Positions 22,548 to 34,739 of a stretch of DNA of 64,000 nucleotides are shown here, piece after piece; the stretch's first letter is position 1, and the number at the start of each line of letters is the position of its first letter. The stretch lies in NCBI GenBank assembly GCA_001986395.2, contig MQVO02000061.1:35795-99794 (forward strand). Direction: 5' to 3'. Source of the stretch: Irpex lacteus (taxonomy: Eukaryota > Basidiomycota > Agaricomycetes > Polyporales > Irpicaceae). Position numbers and translations under genes: made by a program. Below the pieces are notes generated by a model. That model made no database searches. It was not told the origin of the DNA and worked only from the letters and a program-made list of their open reading frames with translations.

Positions 22548-23605
22548 AAATCCTGGGAGCTGACTGCAAGCTGGTGTGCCATTTCTCGCCGTACTACTAG
22601 CTGCCAAGTGACTATTGATTGTGCTGTTAACGCACTATTTTCGAGTCTGATACTATTGATGTATCATTAGTTGAGCATTGACACAGTATCTTGTATAAAT
22701 TGATGAATTGCTGTAGACAGTTGAGTACTTTGTCGATGTCCTGATGCCCATTCTCCTCCTGATGATTGGCCACGGCGGTCAGAACAAACTCTTGCTTGAA
22801 AAGGAAAGACGCCACAAGTGTTAAACGGGTGTTGCCGAAGCGCATTCAAGTTGGCAGCTGTCAAACGAGACTTGGCGACTTGACTCTACTTACCCAATCC
22901 TGTCGCGTGCTGCTCTCATTGCTACACCCATTTCAGCGTATCTAACTTGAAATACGTACTAGTTTGTGGTACCTTAACACCTTTTATTTTCAGCAAGCAA
23001 TTCAGATGGTCCCACGAACTTGGCCTGCGAGGGCTGCGGTACTCTCTACTTCAATTGACGTCAACGGAGCCATTCAAGTACCTTGTGGCTGCATTGCCTA
23101 GTGCTCGTCAATGTGCCCCACCTGATTCAAGGCTCTCATTCAGCCACAATTGCGGGTGCTAGCATTAGGCGCATGTATGCACACGGTGATCGGTCAGGGC
23201 TTAACCGAGTTGAATCTTCTCAGTCCTCCCACGAACATAGTGTAAGTCTGTCTTGTGTATCATACCCAAAAGTGCCTGCTTCTCATCGGCCCATAAGAAT
23301 CATAGATGTAGCGTCCCATATCGTCATCGGCGCCGTGAAGCCTTCGTAGGCACACACTCCATGCCATGAATGCTATATCGCAATGTCTCAAGCTGTTTGA
23401 CCCGGAAAAGATCATTGGACAGCTGGTGCCGGTTTCACCAGAACAGTGACAACAGCAAGGTCAATGGCATGCATTCCTTTGACTGAGCGGGCCGAGATCA
23501 TACCCACCAGCCTTTGTCGCAACCCATTAAAGAGGAGGCTATCTAGCATCCTGTGTCGTCTTCAAAAGCCTTTTCGTCTTCCTGACCACCTTACATCACA
23601 TAAAC
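22548..23605. other. Intergenic A2-A3, 1.06 kb
   Basis: No gene recognised. A GACGCCACAA motif lies near 22806 and the TGACTGAGCGGGCCG element at 23480. Confidence 0.4.
23480..23494 (+). promoter_or_regulatory. TGACTGAGCGGGCCG element upstream of P450-A3
   Basis: 126 bp before the A3 ATG; near-identical to the element 124 bp before A2. Confidence 0.5.
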
Positions 23606-25964
23606 ATGACTCACGAAACGTATCTTTCTATCATTGCATTAGTCTCCGCGGGTCTACTTCTCGTCTGTCGTCAATTATTCCGGCGCTCTATCAAACACAT
23701 TCGCGGACCAACTAGTTCCTTCTTACGTGGTAAGATATCGCGTCTACTATCTATCTAATACTTGCTTCATAACTGTTTCCTAGGTAACATCCGAGAGTTC
23801 TTCTTTCAGACGAATGTTGGTGATATGGATTTCCAATTCACCGAAAGATATGGCCTAGCGTGGAGGATGAGTGCGCCATTGGGTGTACGTAGTCTCAATC
23901 TACTTATTTGACCCGATCTTCTGAACAAATTTTAGCAAGATGTTTTGGTAGTAGCTGATCCGAAGGTTTGCCAGCTTCGCCACGTTAGTTGTGACAACGT
24001 TCGACTCATACCGAGTCCTCGTAGGCATTGCAGCATATGTTTCACAAATCCGGATATGGATATGGCAAGAGTATTGAGTCATTGGTGACTAATAATATGC
24101 TGGCTGGAAAATCCATACTGTATGCACCAAGTTTGTACCTTTTCATGCGCTTTTCGGCAGACATTGTGAATAACCTCATTTTTAGACGGTTCATCCCATG
24201 CTCGCCACCGAAAGGTCATGAATCCTGCGTTTTCTGCTCCTCAATTACGTTCCTTCCTTCCTATATTCAGAAAGAGCGCGGCTAAGGTGAGCTCAGGACA
24301 TGCAAACCTTACAAATTAAAAGTGTAGCTGGCATGTAGCTGTGCCAACTGCTTAGGGATGAAGTAGAGCAAGATTCAGAGTTACACGGAGGTTTAGTTGC
24401 TATGAACACATGGCTAGCACGGACTACCCTTGATCTCATCGGCGAAAGTACGTCGTCCATATTATTGTTGTTCTTTGTAGGATTAATATACCTTGCGTAT
24501 ACAGCTACATTTCACTTTGAATTCGGTGCCCTCGATAATTCTCAGAATGAGGTTTCTAGGGTATATGAGAATATGTTTGTGAAGGTCCGCCTGCACCCTT
24601 CGATGTTCGACATCCTCTTCCGCGCCACCTGGCGATTCCTCCCGTTGAAGGTTTTAGAGCTCATCAAATACATTCCACGGAGAGGACTTAGAGCCCTACG
24701 TGCAACGAGGAAGGTTGTCGACAACGTAGCTGCTTCTCTTGTAGAGCAAGCGATAAAGGACGCGAAGACGGTTGAGATTGAGCAGGGAAAGAAGGATGTT
24801 ATGAGCGTGCTTGGTACGTAACGTCTTAGTCTGGAGCGACACCTGAGTCCCTGCTGACTTTCCGTCAACAGTACGCGCCAATCTTTCTGAAAATCCTTCG
24901 TTACAACTATCAAAAGAGGAAATGATGGCACAGATGGGTGCACTCGTTCTTGCAGGCCATGAAACTACGGCCAATACACTGACTTGGATGTTATGGGAGC
25001 TCGCAAAACACCCAGATTTTCAGGAGACGCTGAGGGATGAAATTCGGGCGAAACGGGAGGACATGAACTTGCGAGATGTAGGAGACTCGGCCGCTACGTG
25101 TGATTTCTCTATGGATGATCTAGAGAGCATGCCGTTCTTACAAGCTATTGTGAAGGTTAGTCATTATTCGGAATTCTGCGATGAATGAGCTCACATCTGA
25201 ACGATCATATCTGGTGGTATAGGAGGTTATGCGGTATCATCCTATCGTGTATCATCTAACACGCGTGGCCAAGAAAGACGACGTTATTCCTCTTTCTGAA
25301 CCGATAATCACGGTGGATGGACGACCCATAGATCAAATACCAATTTCAGAAGGTCAAACCATCTTGGTCTCTATCTGCGCGTACAATCGGTAACTGACAC
25401 AACTTGATTTAAACTCCTCGCTGATGGTGCATTTTGTAGGATCAAGGAGATTTGGGGCGAGGATGCCGATGAGTTCAATCCAATGCGCTTTATTAACGGA
25501 AGAGTCAAGCATGAATACAAGGTCGGGATGTATGGTAACTTGTAAGTCGATGCTTGCAAATAGTGAATTTCCTGCTGACTGAATGTACGCACAATAGGAT
25601 GACTTTCGGTGCGTATTCACCTCCTGATAGTTTGATCTAAACCGCTCATCAACGGGTATCTTGTGATTGACGTAGCCGCCGGCTTGCGTGGTTGTATTGG
25701 GTGAGTACTTGAACCTGGGATCTGTTTGAATATTGCCGCGCTCTGTCAACTCAACACTCACATGTCGGTTGTGGTAGATGGAGATTCTCGCTTATTGAAA
25801 TGCAGGCGATTGTTGTCTCACTCGTCGAAAACTTCCGATTCTCTCTGCCGAGCGGCGAACATAAAGTAGAAATTGTGCGCAAACCCCTGGGGCTTATGTC
25901 GCCTATGATCAAAGACCGTCTGGCTGAAGGGGTGCTGATGCCCCTGGTTGTAAATGCGCTGTAG
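23606..25964 (+). CDS. Cytochrome P450, array gene A3
   Basis: Third A-subgroup paralogue. The anchor is YLSIIALVSAGLLLV, then CRQLFRRSIKHIRGPTS. The redox-partner/membrane-side block GNIREFFFQTNVGDMDF follows intron 1. The C-helix region reads SHARHRKVMNPAFSAPQLRS. AGHETTANTLTW is at about 24952 and ExxR is EVMR at 25223. The heme loop is FAAGLRGCIG: Ala replaces the Ser found in the other five array members at the second position. The 11-nt exon is at 25598-25608 and the 25-nt exon at 25676-25700. All introns traced here use GT donors, including the one before EVMR that is GC in A1 and A2. No frame break. Confidence 0.9.
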
Positions 25965-27400
25965 CTGGTTAACTTACTGATTCCGTGACTATGCTTACTC
26001 CGAAGAAGTTGTTAACCTCCGATGCTTTTCGATACGCAAGATGAATGCCTTCTAAATGACTAATTCCAAGTACTGCAATTATTTCTGTTGCACTGGCATG
26101 CGACTCGAAGCAATGCTCACCCTGACAGGTTGACACTGGGTATGATGCCTTCATGCATCGTGATTGGATCTCGGGATTTCCCGGGAATGGTGCAGTGCCT
26201 CAAAATGGTGACGGTGCAACGACAACTTGAATCTGGACGTACATGGCTTGTACATAGCGTGCGTATAACACAAGCATCATACCGTAACATTTTAACATAC
26301 GGCCCGATGAGTTACATCGTAAGCACTTGTTACGCGTCGATGTGTGAGCCTGTTCATCTTACTTATCTCCGCCAGTCACAGAAGTTATCAGGATATTGTC
26401 ATGCTTGAATTCAATTTACAGGCAAGTACGACCACTCTTCAACTAGGCTACTAGGCAGCTACTGATTTATAAAAAGAAGCACCAGACAAAACATGCAACC
26501 TTGCATCAGATCCTGTTTTTGCTCGACAAAGAGCCCACTCCAGCTCCCGACGCATGTCAACCTGGCACGGGCCTGAATTCAAGTTGCTGGTTATACGTTT
26601 CCCGTATCTCGTCAGCTCGCGAAAGCGGTAAGTCGCATATCCCGACTATTCGGATAACCGTGTACTGTGCGAGTACAGCCAGTGAACCTGCTCTTCCCGG
26701 CTGGTCGGAAGCGTGTCAATCTGTACATACATGCGTTCAGATGGCGGTCCAGCATGCTTCGAATCGACTGCTTATGCGACACTGTTGATGGTATCGTTCC
26801 TTCTAATTACTAGGTGCCACTACTGCTATCAGCGTGGACATCCGAGTCTTAAGCAGCTTTATCCTACCCACTATTGAGCGCAGACAAGTAAGAGCTATAC
26901 TTACTATCCCGCTCACGATCAAATTGGTCACTGCGGGAGAAGTGTGGCGATGTAGGCATGGCTGTCAGCGGGAAAACGAGGTAAATGTCCACTTCTGGAT
27001 GTTATATCGTCTCTGATCATATATTATAGCCGAAGTTCTATTTGTCGGCTCGTCCCAATGATGTGCTGGTTCATGATGCCCCGCATTGACTCGAATACTA
27101 TTATCTGCGGTTGGAAGTTTCCACTGGCATTTCCTCTCACGTCGGCTACATTAAGAACAGCTACGGTCCTTCGGTCTCTTTATGACTACACCGAGTCCTA
27201 CAGTATCAACGACAAGAATGTTCCCACGTACAGCGCAAGGGCCGAACAAGAAGTACAGCGTAATATCCACTCAGCCAAGCACACTTGATGATGTGTTCCG
27301 TTGCGTGTCATAGCCAGTTAAATTCACGTCTATATAATGCCGTCGCTGGCGACATGCGGGTGAGCCCAGTCAAACCACCTCCTGTGGTTTTTACCTTAAG
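25965..27400. other. Intergenic A3-B1, 1.4 kb
   Basis: Separates the two P450 subgroups. No gene or P450 relic was recognised. A TATATAA box at 27331-27337 lies 70 bp before the B1 ATG. Confidence 0.45.
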
Positions 27401-29734
27401 ATGATTGCGATTACTTCCTCTACGTTCTCCGTCCTCCTTGCTGCCATCGTCTATATCATTTATCGTCGTTACACCCGGTGTTCCATCAAGCATATTCGTG
27501 GTCCAAAGGCGCCATTCTTGTTGGGTAAGGTTGTCGACGTGTCCACTGCACTAATTAACTTACAATTCTTCTTGTGTAATGTTGCAGGCAATGTCCGCGA
27601 TTTCTCGTATCAAAACAACGTTGGAGATCTCGACTTTCGGTATGCCAAAGAATATGGACTCGTTTGGCGTATGGGCGGGGCTCTTGGTGTACGTTGACGG
27701 TTTTCCATGTGTGGTATTGTAGCGCTAACGCTTGATTGACAATGTGTGTAGCGTGATATCCTCATGGTAGCAGATCCGAAAGTATGTTACCCGTTGGCCT
27801 GGTGGCTTGCCACACCTTCTGACTTTCAACTTCATGTAGGCCCTGCAACACATATTCCACAAGTCAGGATACCATTACGCAAAGAGCATAGAAGTTGATG
27901 TCACGACCGGCGTATTTACGGGTAGCTCTATTCTAACTGCTCACGGTACGCTATACTTTGTTTCATGCTCTGTAGGCTCGGTTTCGATTTCTGACTCCGG
28001 GACAAACCAGACGGACATTCACACTCGCGCCACCGTAAGGTCATGAATCCTGCATTCTCGGCGCCTCAGCTCCGTTCCTTCTTGCCCAGATTCCGCAATA
28101 GCACCGCTAAGGTCAGTTTCAATGCCAACAAGTGACTGTGGCTGTGGACTCTGATTGTTCGCTATTTTTTGCGCAGCTCTGTCGTCTATGGAAAGAGCAG
28201 GTTCTCAACGAAAGTCCCGAAGGAGCCGTAATCGCTGTCAATAAGTGGCTTGCGCGCACAACTTTGGATGTGCTCGGAGAAAGTGCGTGCCATTCGTTTC
28301 ACAGCACTAACTCGCTGCTTATTCCTACAAAGCTGCATTCCAATTCGAGTTTGGTGCGCTTGACAACGCAAAGAATGAACTCTCGGAAGCATATGATAAT
28401 ATGTTTGCCGACTCGTCTCTTCATCCGAGCCTCGCAGTTTCTCTGTTCCGTGCCACTTGGTGGTGGGTTCCGCGCCAGCTTCTCGACTTGGTAAGGTATG
28501 TACCGACCAGGGAGCATCTACGGTTCCGTAAGGTATGGAACGCCTTAGACAAGGTTGCGAATGTACTCGTGGACAGCGCGACGGAGGAAGCGAAGGTAGT
28601 TGAGATCGAGAAAGGAAAGAGAGATGTGATGAGTGTACTGGGTAGGTCATCATATACCACTGGGAACTCCATCGCTTACATCTAGCCATTGAAGTGCGCG
28701 CCAACATGTCTGAGAATCCATCTTTCCAGTTATCCAAGCACGAGATGGTTTCGGAGATGGCTGCCCTCACCATTGCAGGGCATGAGACTACTGCAAATAC
28801 TCTCACTTGGCTCCTTTGGGAGCTTTCGAAGGAACCAAAGTATCAAACGCAGCTCAGAGAGGAGATCAGGCAGAAACGGGAGGAGATTATCCAGAAGAAC
28901 GGCACGGCCATTGACTTCAGCATGGAGGATCTCGAAAGTATGCCATTCTTGCAGGCACTTATAAAGGTGCGTTGTCATTATCTACGCTAGTATCTCTGCA
29001 TCGTTGAGCAAGTTTCTATAGGAAGCACTTCGCTTCCACTCGATCGTGTATCACCTGTTCCGCTACGCTACAAAGGACGATGTTCTCCCTCTGTCCGAGC
29101 CAATTACATCCGTGACCGGTGAAACGATCCACGAGATTCCCATCTCTAAAGGCCAAGTCGTGCAGCTGTCCCTCTGTACATACAACCGGTGAGTCATCTT
29201 TTGTCTTTGATCTCGTCATAAACATGAAGTTTGATGATCTGTAGGATCAAATCGATCTGGGGAGAGGATGCCGACGTGTTCAACCCAATGCGCTTCATCG
29301 ACGGTAAGATAGATCCATCTGTGAAGATTGGAATGTACAGCAACTTGTGAGTCTCCAGATGATTTAAATTCTGTATGCGAATTGACGACATATCTTCTAT
29401 AGGATGACGTTTTGTAAGCACACTATCTACTGTTGTGTTCATTACTATACTGATACAATCGACCCAGCTGCTGGTGTGCGAGGATGTATAGGGTAAGTCT
29501 ACTGAGCTTGCGTGCTGCCCTCCACTGACTCTTAGGATAATGTCCAGTTGGCGATTCTCCTTGATCGAGATGCAGGCCATCCTTGCAGGACTCATCGAGA
29601 ATTTCGAGTTTTCCCTTCCACCTACAGAGATGGAGGTCCTTCGCACGCCAATTGGAGTAATGTCTCCAATGATCAAGGGAAAGTTGAACGAAGGCGTCAT
29701 GCTGCCGTTAACCGTGCGCGCTCTGGTCGCATGA
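27401..29734 (+). CDS. Cytochrome P450, array gene B1
   Basis: First of the B subgroup, recognised by IFHKSGYHYAKSIEVDVTTG where the A genes have MFHKSGYxYGK, and by HEMVSEMAALTIAGHETT where they have an EEM/KEM start. The anchor is FSVLLAAIVYIIY, then RRYTRCSIKHIRGPKA. The I-helix motif lies at about 28775-28792. ExxR is EALR at 29022, and the heme loop is FSAGVRGCIG. The 11-nt exon is at 29403-29413 and the 25-nt exon at 29468-29492. All 12 introns sit where they do in the A genes, and the intron before EALR has a GT donor. A TATATAA box lies 70 bp upstream. No frame break. Substrate unknown. Confidence 0.9.
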
Positions 29735-31104
29735 GCGAACAGTCATATTACCTACGCTTTGAATTCGAAGCTTTCTCTACATCTGTATCTTGGATCACGT
29801 TTTGGAAATACTACACCCGCGTCGATATCAAGTTAATCGCTGCTCTCAAGTCAGTATAAGTATATGTAACACTGAAGTGAAACGATGTGCATAAGTGACC
29901 TATAACTATTGATGAGTACTAGCGATACATTGAACACATATACTAAAAAAAAATAAAAAAAAAACACATATACTATTGACGGTGGTGTGCTGGACTGGAT
30001 CTAATATCACTCGGCACTTACATAATTTGAGCTCATACACACGCAAAGGATAGTTGAGTACTTACTACTTAAAGTTAGGTTTTGGGGCCAAGATCGGAGA
30101 GATTTACCTGGCGAGCCTCAAAGTTGTCTGGTATATTCACGCACTGACGTATATAGAACAGTATAAGTACTAGTATAAAATGTTCACTAGGGTATGAAGC
30201 GGCGTATTTGAATACCGGGCTGGGGTGAAGCCCGTCATGGATTCTACTAAGTTCAAATGGGGCCCGTGATAGTACAGTGGGTGTCAGGGGTCTCAACGTC
30301 GCTTGCGGAATCGCCCGGAGCCGGGGTCATAGAGGCTGGTGTCGGCGGCGATTTGAACTTCGACAGTCGAAGTCCATACCACACTGCATTTGGTTATCTT
30401 CGCATCGCATGCATTGTATGCTTCGAAGGTATGGACATCTGCTTACTTCATATTAGATGAGTACTTCTCCGAAACTCGCCGCCCGACTTCCGCTTACCAT
30501 CGCGATAATTGCACAGGCTGTACACATTGAAGGTGTTTCCTACCTGCGTGGCAGAACGGCCCAGGTGTAGAGACTCTGAAGTGTAGCTCACATATTCAGA
30601 GTGCTTATTGGGTGGGAATAATAGGCACGTATTATACTGCGCGTGCATCAGTAGACCATGTGTACAGTGACCCTCACGGATTTCAAGGGACTCGTTAGAA
30701 TAAACAGTGGTGCTAGAACTGAGAATCCAGCTGTATAACTGTGTGCCAGCATGTCCGGTAAGTCACAGGCGATTACCTTGCGAGTTCACACGGGGCTGCA
30801 GTCTTTGGCAGTTCGCCGGCGGACAGGGTTCCTTTCGACAACCCAAACGTGAATCTTTCCCCAATCGTATGGACTACTTGGCGATTGGTTTATTCAACTA
30901 ACACAAATATCTATACACCTGCATGGATGGATCGGTGCCTAACAGAAACCGTCCTCGGCGGGCTTCCCTAAGTGGTACATTTTCTCCTTGCCAGAATTTT
31001 CGTGACTATATAACCAGGTAATCCCCGGCCATCTCTGCACATAACTCTCAAGTCACTCACCGTTCTACTTCGTCTCAACTCGAAGCTGAAGAACATTGAA
31101 CAGG
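29735..31104. other. Intergenic B1-B2, 1.4 kb
   Basis: No gene. Contains an A-rich tract flanked by 13-bp direct repeats (29933-29975). A TATATAA box at 31017-31023 lies 82 bp before the B2 ATG. Confidence 0.45.
29933..29975 (+). repeat. A-rich tract flanked by 13-bp direct repeats
   Basis: AACACATATACTA occurs at 29933-29945 and again at 29963-29975, separated by 17 nt of A8-T-A8. This has the form of a poly(A) tail with a target-site duplication. Confidence 0.7.
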
Positions 31105-33465
31105 ATGACCTCGGCAACGCCAACTACGCTGCTTACGTTCATCGTAGTCGCGGCTCTATGTGTCACCTATCGTCTTCACAAACGTCGCTCCGTGAGGCGT
31201 ATCAAAGGTCCCGCCGCTCCCTTTTGGACGGGTAAATATATTATGCTCCGGTATCGGTATACAAAGTGCTAAAGTAACAATGTACACCTTACAGGTAATG
31301 TCCGTGAATTCTTTTACCAGAAGAATGTCGGAGACATGGACTTCCGATATATGGAAGAGTATGGACTGGTTTGGCGAATGGGTGGTCCTATCGGCGTATG
31401 TTTACCTCACCTCTACTGTGTTGGTCATCAACTAAACTGGGCGTCAGCGAGATATTTTGCTCATAGCCGACCCAAAGGTACGTCCTTGATCATGCATCTT
31501 CGAACCCGGCACGAGATCTCACATTATGCTCCTTAGGCCCTTCAGCACATCTTCCACAAGTCTGGGTACGGTTATCCAAAGAGCATTGAAGGAGATGTCA
31601 CAACAGGAATTCTCACAGGTCATTCGATCTTCACCGCTTCTGGTACGTGAGCGTAACATATGATGGTACTCGGAAACTCAGATGCCAGTCACTTCTGTCA
31701 GATGGACACTCCCATTCCCGTCACCGCAAAGTTATGAATCCCGCATTTTCAGCCCCGCAGTTACGTTCTTTCCTACCTCGTTTCCGGGACAATGCCATCA
31801 AGGTGAGGAAAATACCGCACTGCACGGAGCCTTTGCCGTTAACTTACTTAGTGCACTAGATGTGTCGAATGTGGAAGGAGCAAATATTAGACAAGGAGCA
31901 GAGCGGCAGCAGTGTCATTCCGGTTAATAAATGGCTTGCTCGTATGACACTGGACATCCTTGGAGAAAGTGCGTTTATGTGCCGAGCTGAGTAATAGACA
32001 AGTTCGAATTTACTAATGCTCACCGTTATCTACATAGCCGCCTTCCAATACGACTTCGGTGCCCTCGACGAGGCTTCTAACGCTCTCGCATCAGCCTATG
32101 ACAACATGTTCTCCGATTCTCAGCTCCACCCGCCTCTGCATCTGTCAATACTCCGAGAGACATGGTGGTGGATGCCCAAGTGGATGTTATATTTCATGAA
32201 GTATGTACCCACGAGGGAGAATAAGCGTCTCCGTCAGGTTTGGGCCGCATTCGAAGAAGTGGGAAACGTCCTTGTGGACAATGCGACGGAAGAGGCGAGG
32301 TCGGTCGAGCTTGAGAAAGGAAAGAAAGACGTAATGAGTGTGTTAGGTGAGCGATTTAGATTTTTTTTGTATCACGCGCTTTTAGCGATAATTTTCTTCA
32401 GTACGGGCCAACCTTTCTGAGAACCTCTCTCTCCGACTCTCGAAGCATGAAATGGTGTCGGAGATGTCTGGTTTAACCATCGCCGGACATGAGACTACCG
32501 CAAACACCATCACTTGGCTTTTATGGGAGTTAGCGAAGTTACCTTCGTTGCAAGATCAGCTTCGGCAGGAGATCAAAGACAAACGGGAACAGATCGCACA
32601 GAAAAACAGCCCAGGCATTGACTTTAGCATGGAGGACTTGGAGGGGATGCCATTCTTGCAAGCCCTTTTGAAGGTCCGTACGGCATAGCGCTGCTACACG
32701 CGACAATAGTAAGTAACGTTACTAAAACTTACATTTCAGGAAGTCCTCCGCTTCCATCCAATTGTTTATCATCTCATTCGATACTCCGCAAAGGATGATG
32801 TGCTCCCTCTTTCTGAGCCCATCACGACGATAACCGGCGAAGTGATTCAAGAAATTCCACTCTCGAAAGGTCAACTTATCCAGCTGTCCATTTGCGGTTA
32901 CAATCGGTGAGCACGGCTCTACTGTTGTCATAGTACTGCGCCTAATGCGGGAAATTCCAGGATCAAGAGCATCTGGGGCGAAGACGCCGACAAGTTCAAC
33001 CCAATGCGCTTCATTGATGGGAAAATACAGAACACTGTCAAGGTGGGGATGTTTGGGAACTTGTGAGTGTCAAACACTACGGGACGCATCAGTTATTGAT
33101 CAAATATATCTTTATCAAAGGATGTCATTTTGTGAGTCTTCAACAACACTATGCTCATGCTACACGTCATAATACTGACCGTGACGGCCTGTATTTAGCG
33201 GCTGGCATGCGTGGCTGTGTGGGGTGCGTTGCATTCCTTTTCCAGCGGCTTGCTTCAAATTTACATATAATCTTGCAGCTGGAGATTTGCATTGATTGAG
33301 ATGCAGGCCGTCGTCGTTACTCTGATTGAGAACTTCGAGTTTTCTCTCCCCGAGGACGGCACGGAAGTCCTACGTATGCCCATCGCCTTGATGTCTCCTA
33401 TGGTGGAGGGCAGACTAGATGATGGCGTGAGGATGCCACTGATGGTTCGTGCCATTACCGGGTGA
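31105..33465 (+). CDS. Cytochrome P450, array gene B2
   Basis: The most diverged array member at its N-terminus: the anchor TTLLTFIVVAALCVTY is followed by RLHKRRSVRRIKGPAAPFW, where the others keep KHIRGP. Downstream it matches B1 and B3 (IFHKSGYGYPKSIEGDVTTG, LTIAGHETT at about 32485, EVLR at about 32741, FNPMRF). The heme loop is FSAGMRGCVG, with Val where the others have Ile. The 11-nt exon is at 33121-33131 and the 25-nt exon at 33199-33223. The exon after intron 5 starts MCRMWKEQ where paralogues have LCR. All twelve introns have GT donors and splice in frame. No frame break. Confidence 0.9.
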
Positions 33466-34739
33466 GCATGTCCCAGGCGAGTGCGCGATTTGTATCGGCA
33501 TCAGAAGCGCTACTACTTACCAAGGAATCTGGAGTCCCATGAGTACAAGTGTTATGTTGACATCCTTTAACAAGAATTCTTCAATCATATACTGCTAAGT
33601 TTTCATGTAGCCTGGGTGATCGAACAGTTGTGAAATTTTCGGACTTCAGTGGCCACGGTGTTGATAGCCTCTGACTGCCTAGAAGGGCAATCGATCAATT
33701 ACATTTGAGCGGAGTCGGCCGCAGCCAATTACCTGTAGGCCAATGTGGGCGTCTGATATCCTGGCAAGGCAAACGCCACAAAGCTCTCGGCGATCATTCG
33801 CAGCCACGATAGCCGGTCGTCTTTTGGACGGGTCGACTGAATCCCCGGGCCCGCAGTTCGTTCAAGTACGGCGACTGCGACTCAGATGCGACTCAGACAA
33901 AGTTAACCTTCGTCATTCACGTCATATTGTCATACTTCAGCTCAGACGAGTGAGCCGCAAATGCCACAAAGTTCCGCTCATCTCTGCGCGGTAAGATCAC
34001 GGAGGTGGCTTTAACCCGTGACCACCTTGATTCTGATTTGCTCTTCTTCCAGGCATTAAGTGACGAAACTCCGGTCAGCTTTTCCTGATAACGGCGATGC
34101 AGGCTGCGCATTATTACCTTTACTCGCTAATTTGGTACCAAGTACGTGTTATTTTGGACATTCCATGACACGCGTAGCCCGCCCTTTTTCTGACAGCCGG
34201 CAGTGGCTGAGCGGCGGGATCCCTTGACATGCTCCTGTGTTGAGCACGGGCTGCACTCTGCTGCTGTCTATGGATCAATGTCATAGGGATTGTGGGTATG
34301 AATGATCTACGTACTGAAATCTCAATACATTCCAGTGCATTTGCGTATGTGCTGACGGCCACATGCCAGTGTATTCACATGTGCGAGCAGGTCACTTGAG
34401 CCAGTTCCCTGACGTTCCCTGGCGCAGCTTCCAATTCCCACAGTTTTAGACAGTTTTCCGCTGTCTCGTTGTCTCCAAACTCTGATGTTACCTTTCTACT
34501 GGACAACCAATTCAGCCACGGTGGTAAATTGGACCCAAATTGGCCCTCATTAGTTCAAGGGCCGAGAGAGAAGTTCTTTCGAGGCATGTCAACACCACTT
34601 GGCTGTGATCGGTCGGCCCGACAGTTATGACCGTGAGCACGTCTGTTCTATTATAATTCACTTGTTCTCGTTGGTTACGCACCTCGTACTTACTACCTCG
34701 GTCGTTCTTGCCGCCACTCTGCAGACCAGCGTCAGCAAC
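33466..34739. other. Intergenic B2-B3, 1.3 kb
   Basis: No gene recognised. CGCCACAAAG and TGCCACAAAG motifs occur at about 33768 and 33960. A CGGCCCG element is at 34614. Confidence 0.4.
34614..34620 (-). promoter_or_regulatory. CGGGCCG element (inverted) upstream of P450-B3
   Basis: CGGCCCG on the plus strand, inside the palindrome GTCGGCCCGAC, about 120-126 bp before the ATG at 34740. Confidence 0.35.

Noticed and set aside
25965..27400. Possible P450 relic between subgroups A and B
   Set aside because: I searched for KHIRGP, AGHETT, ExxR and heme-loop remnants on both strands and saw none.
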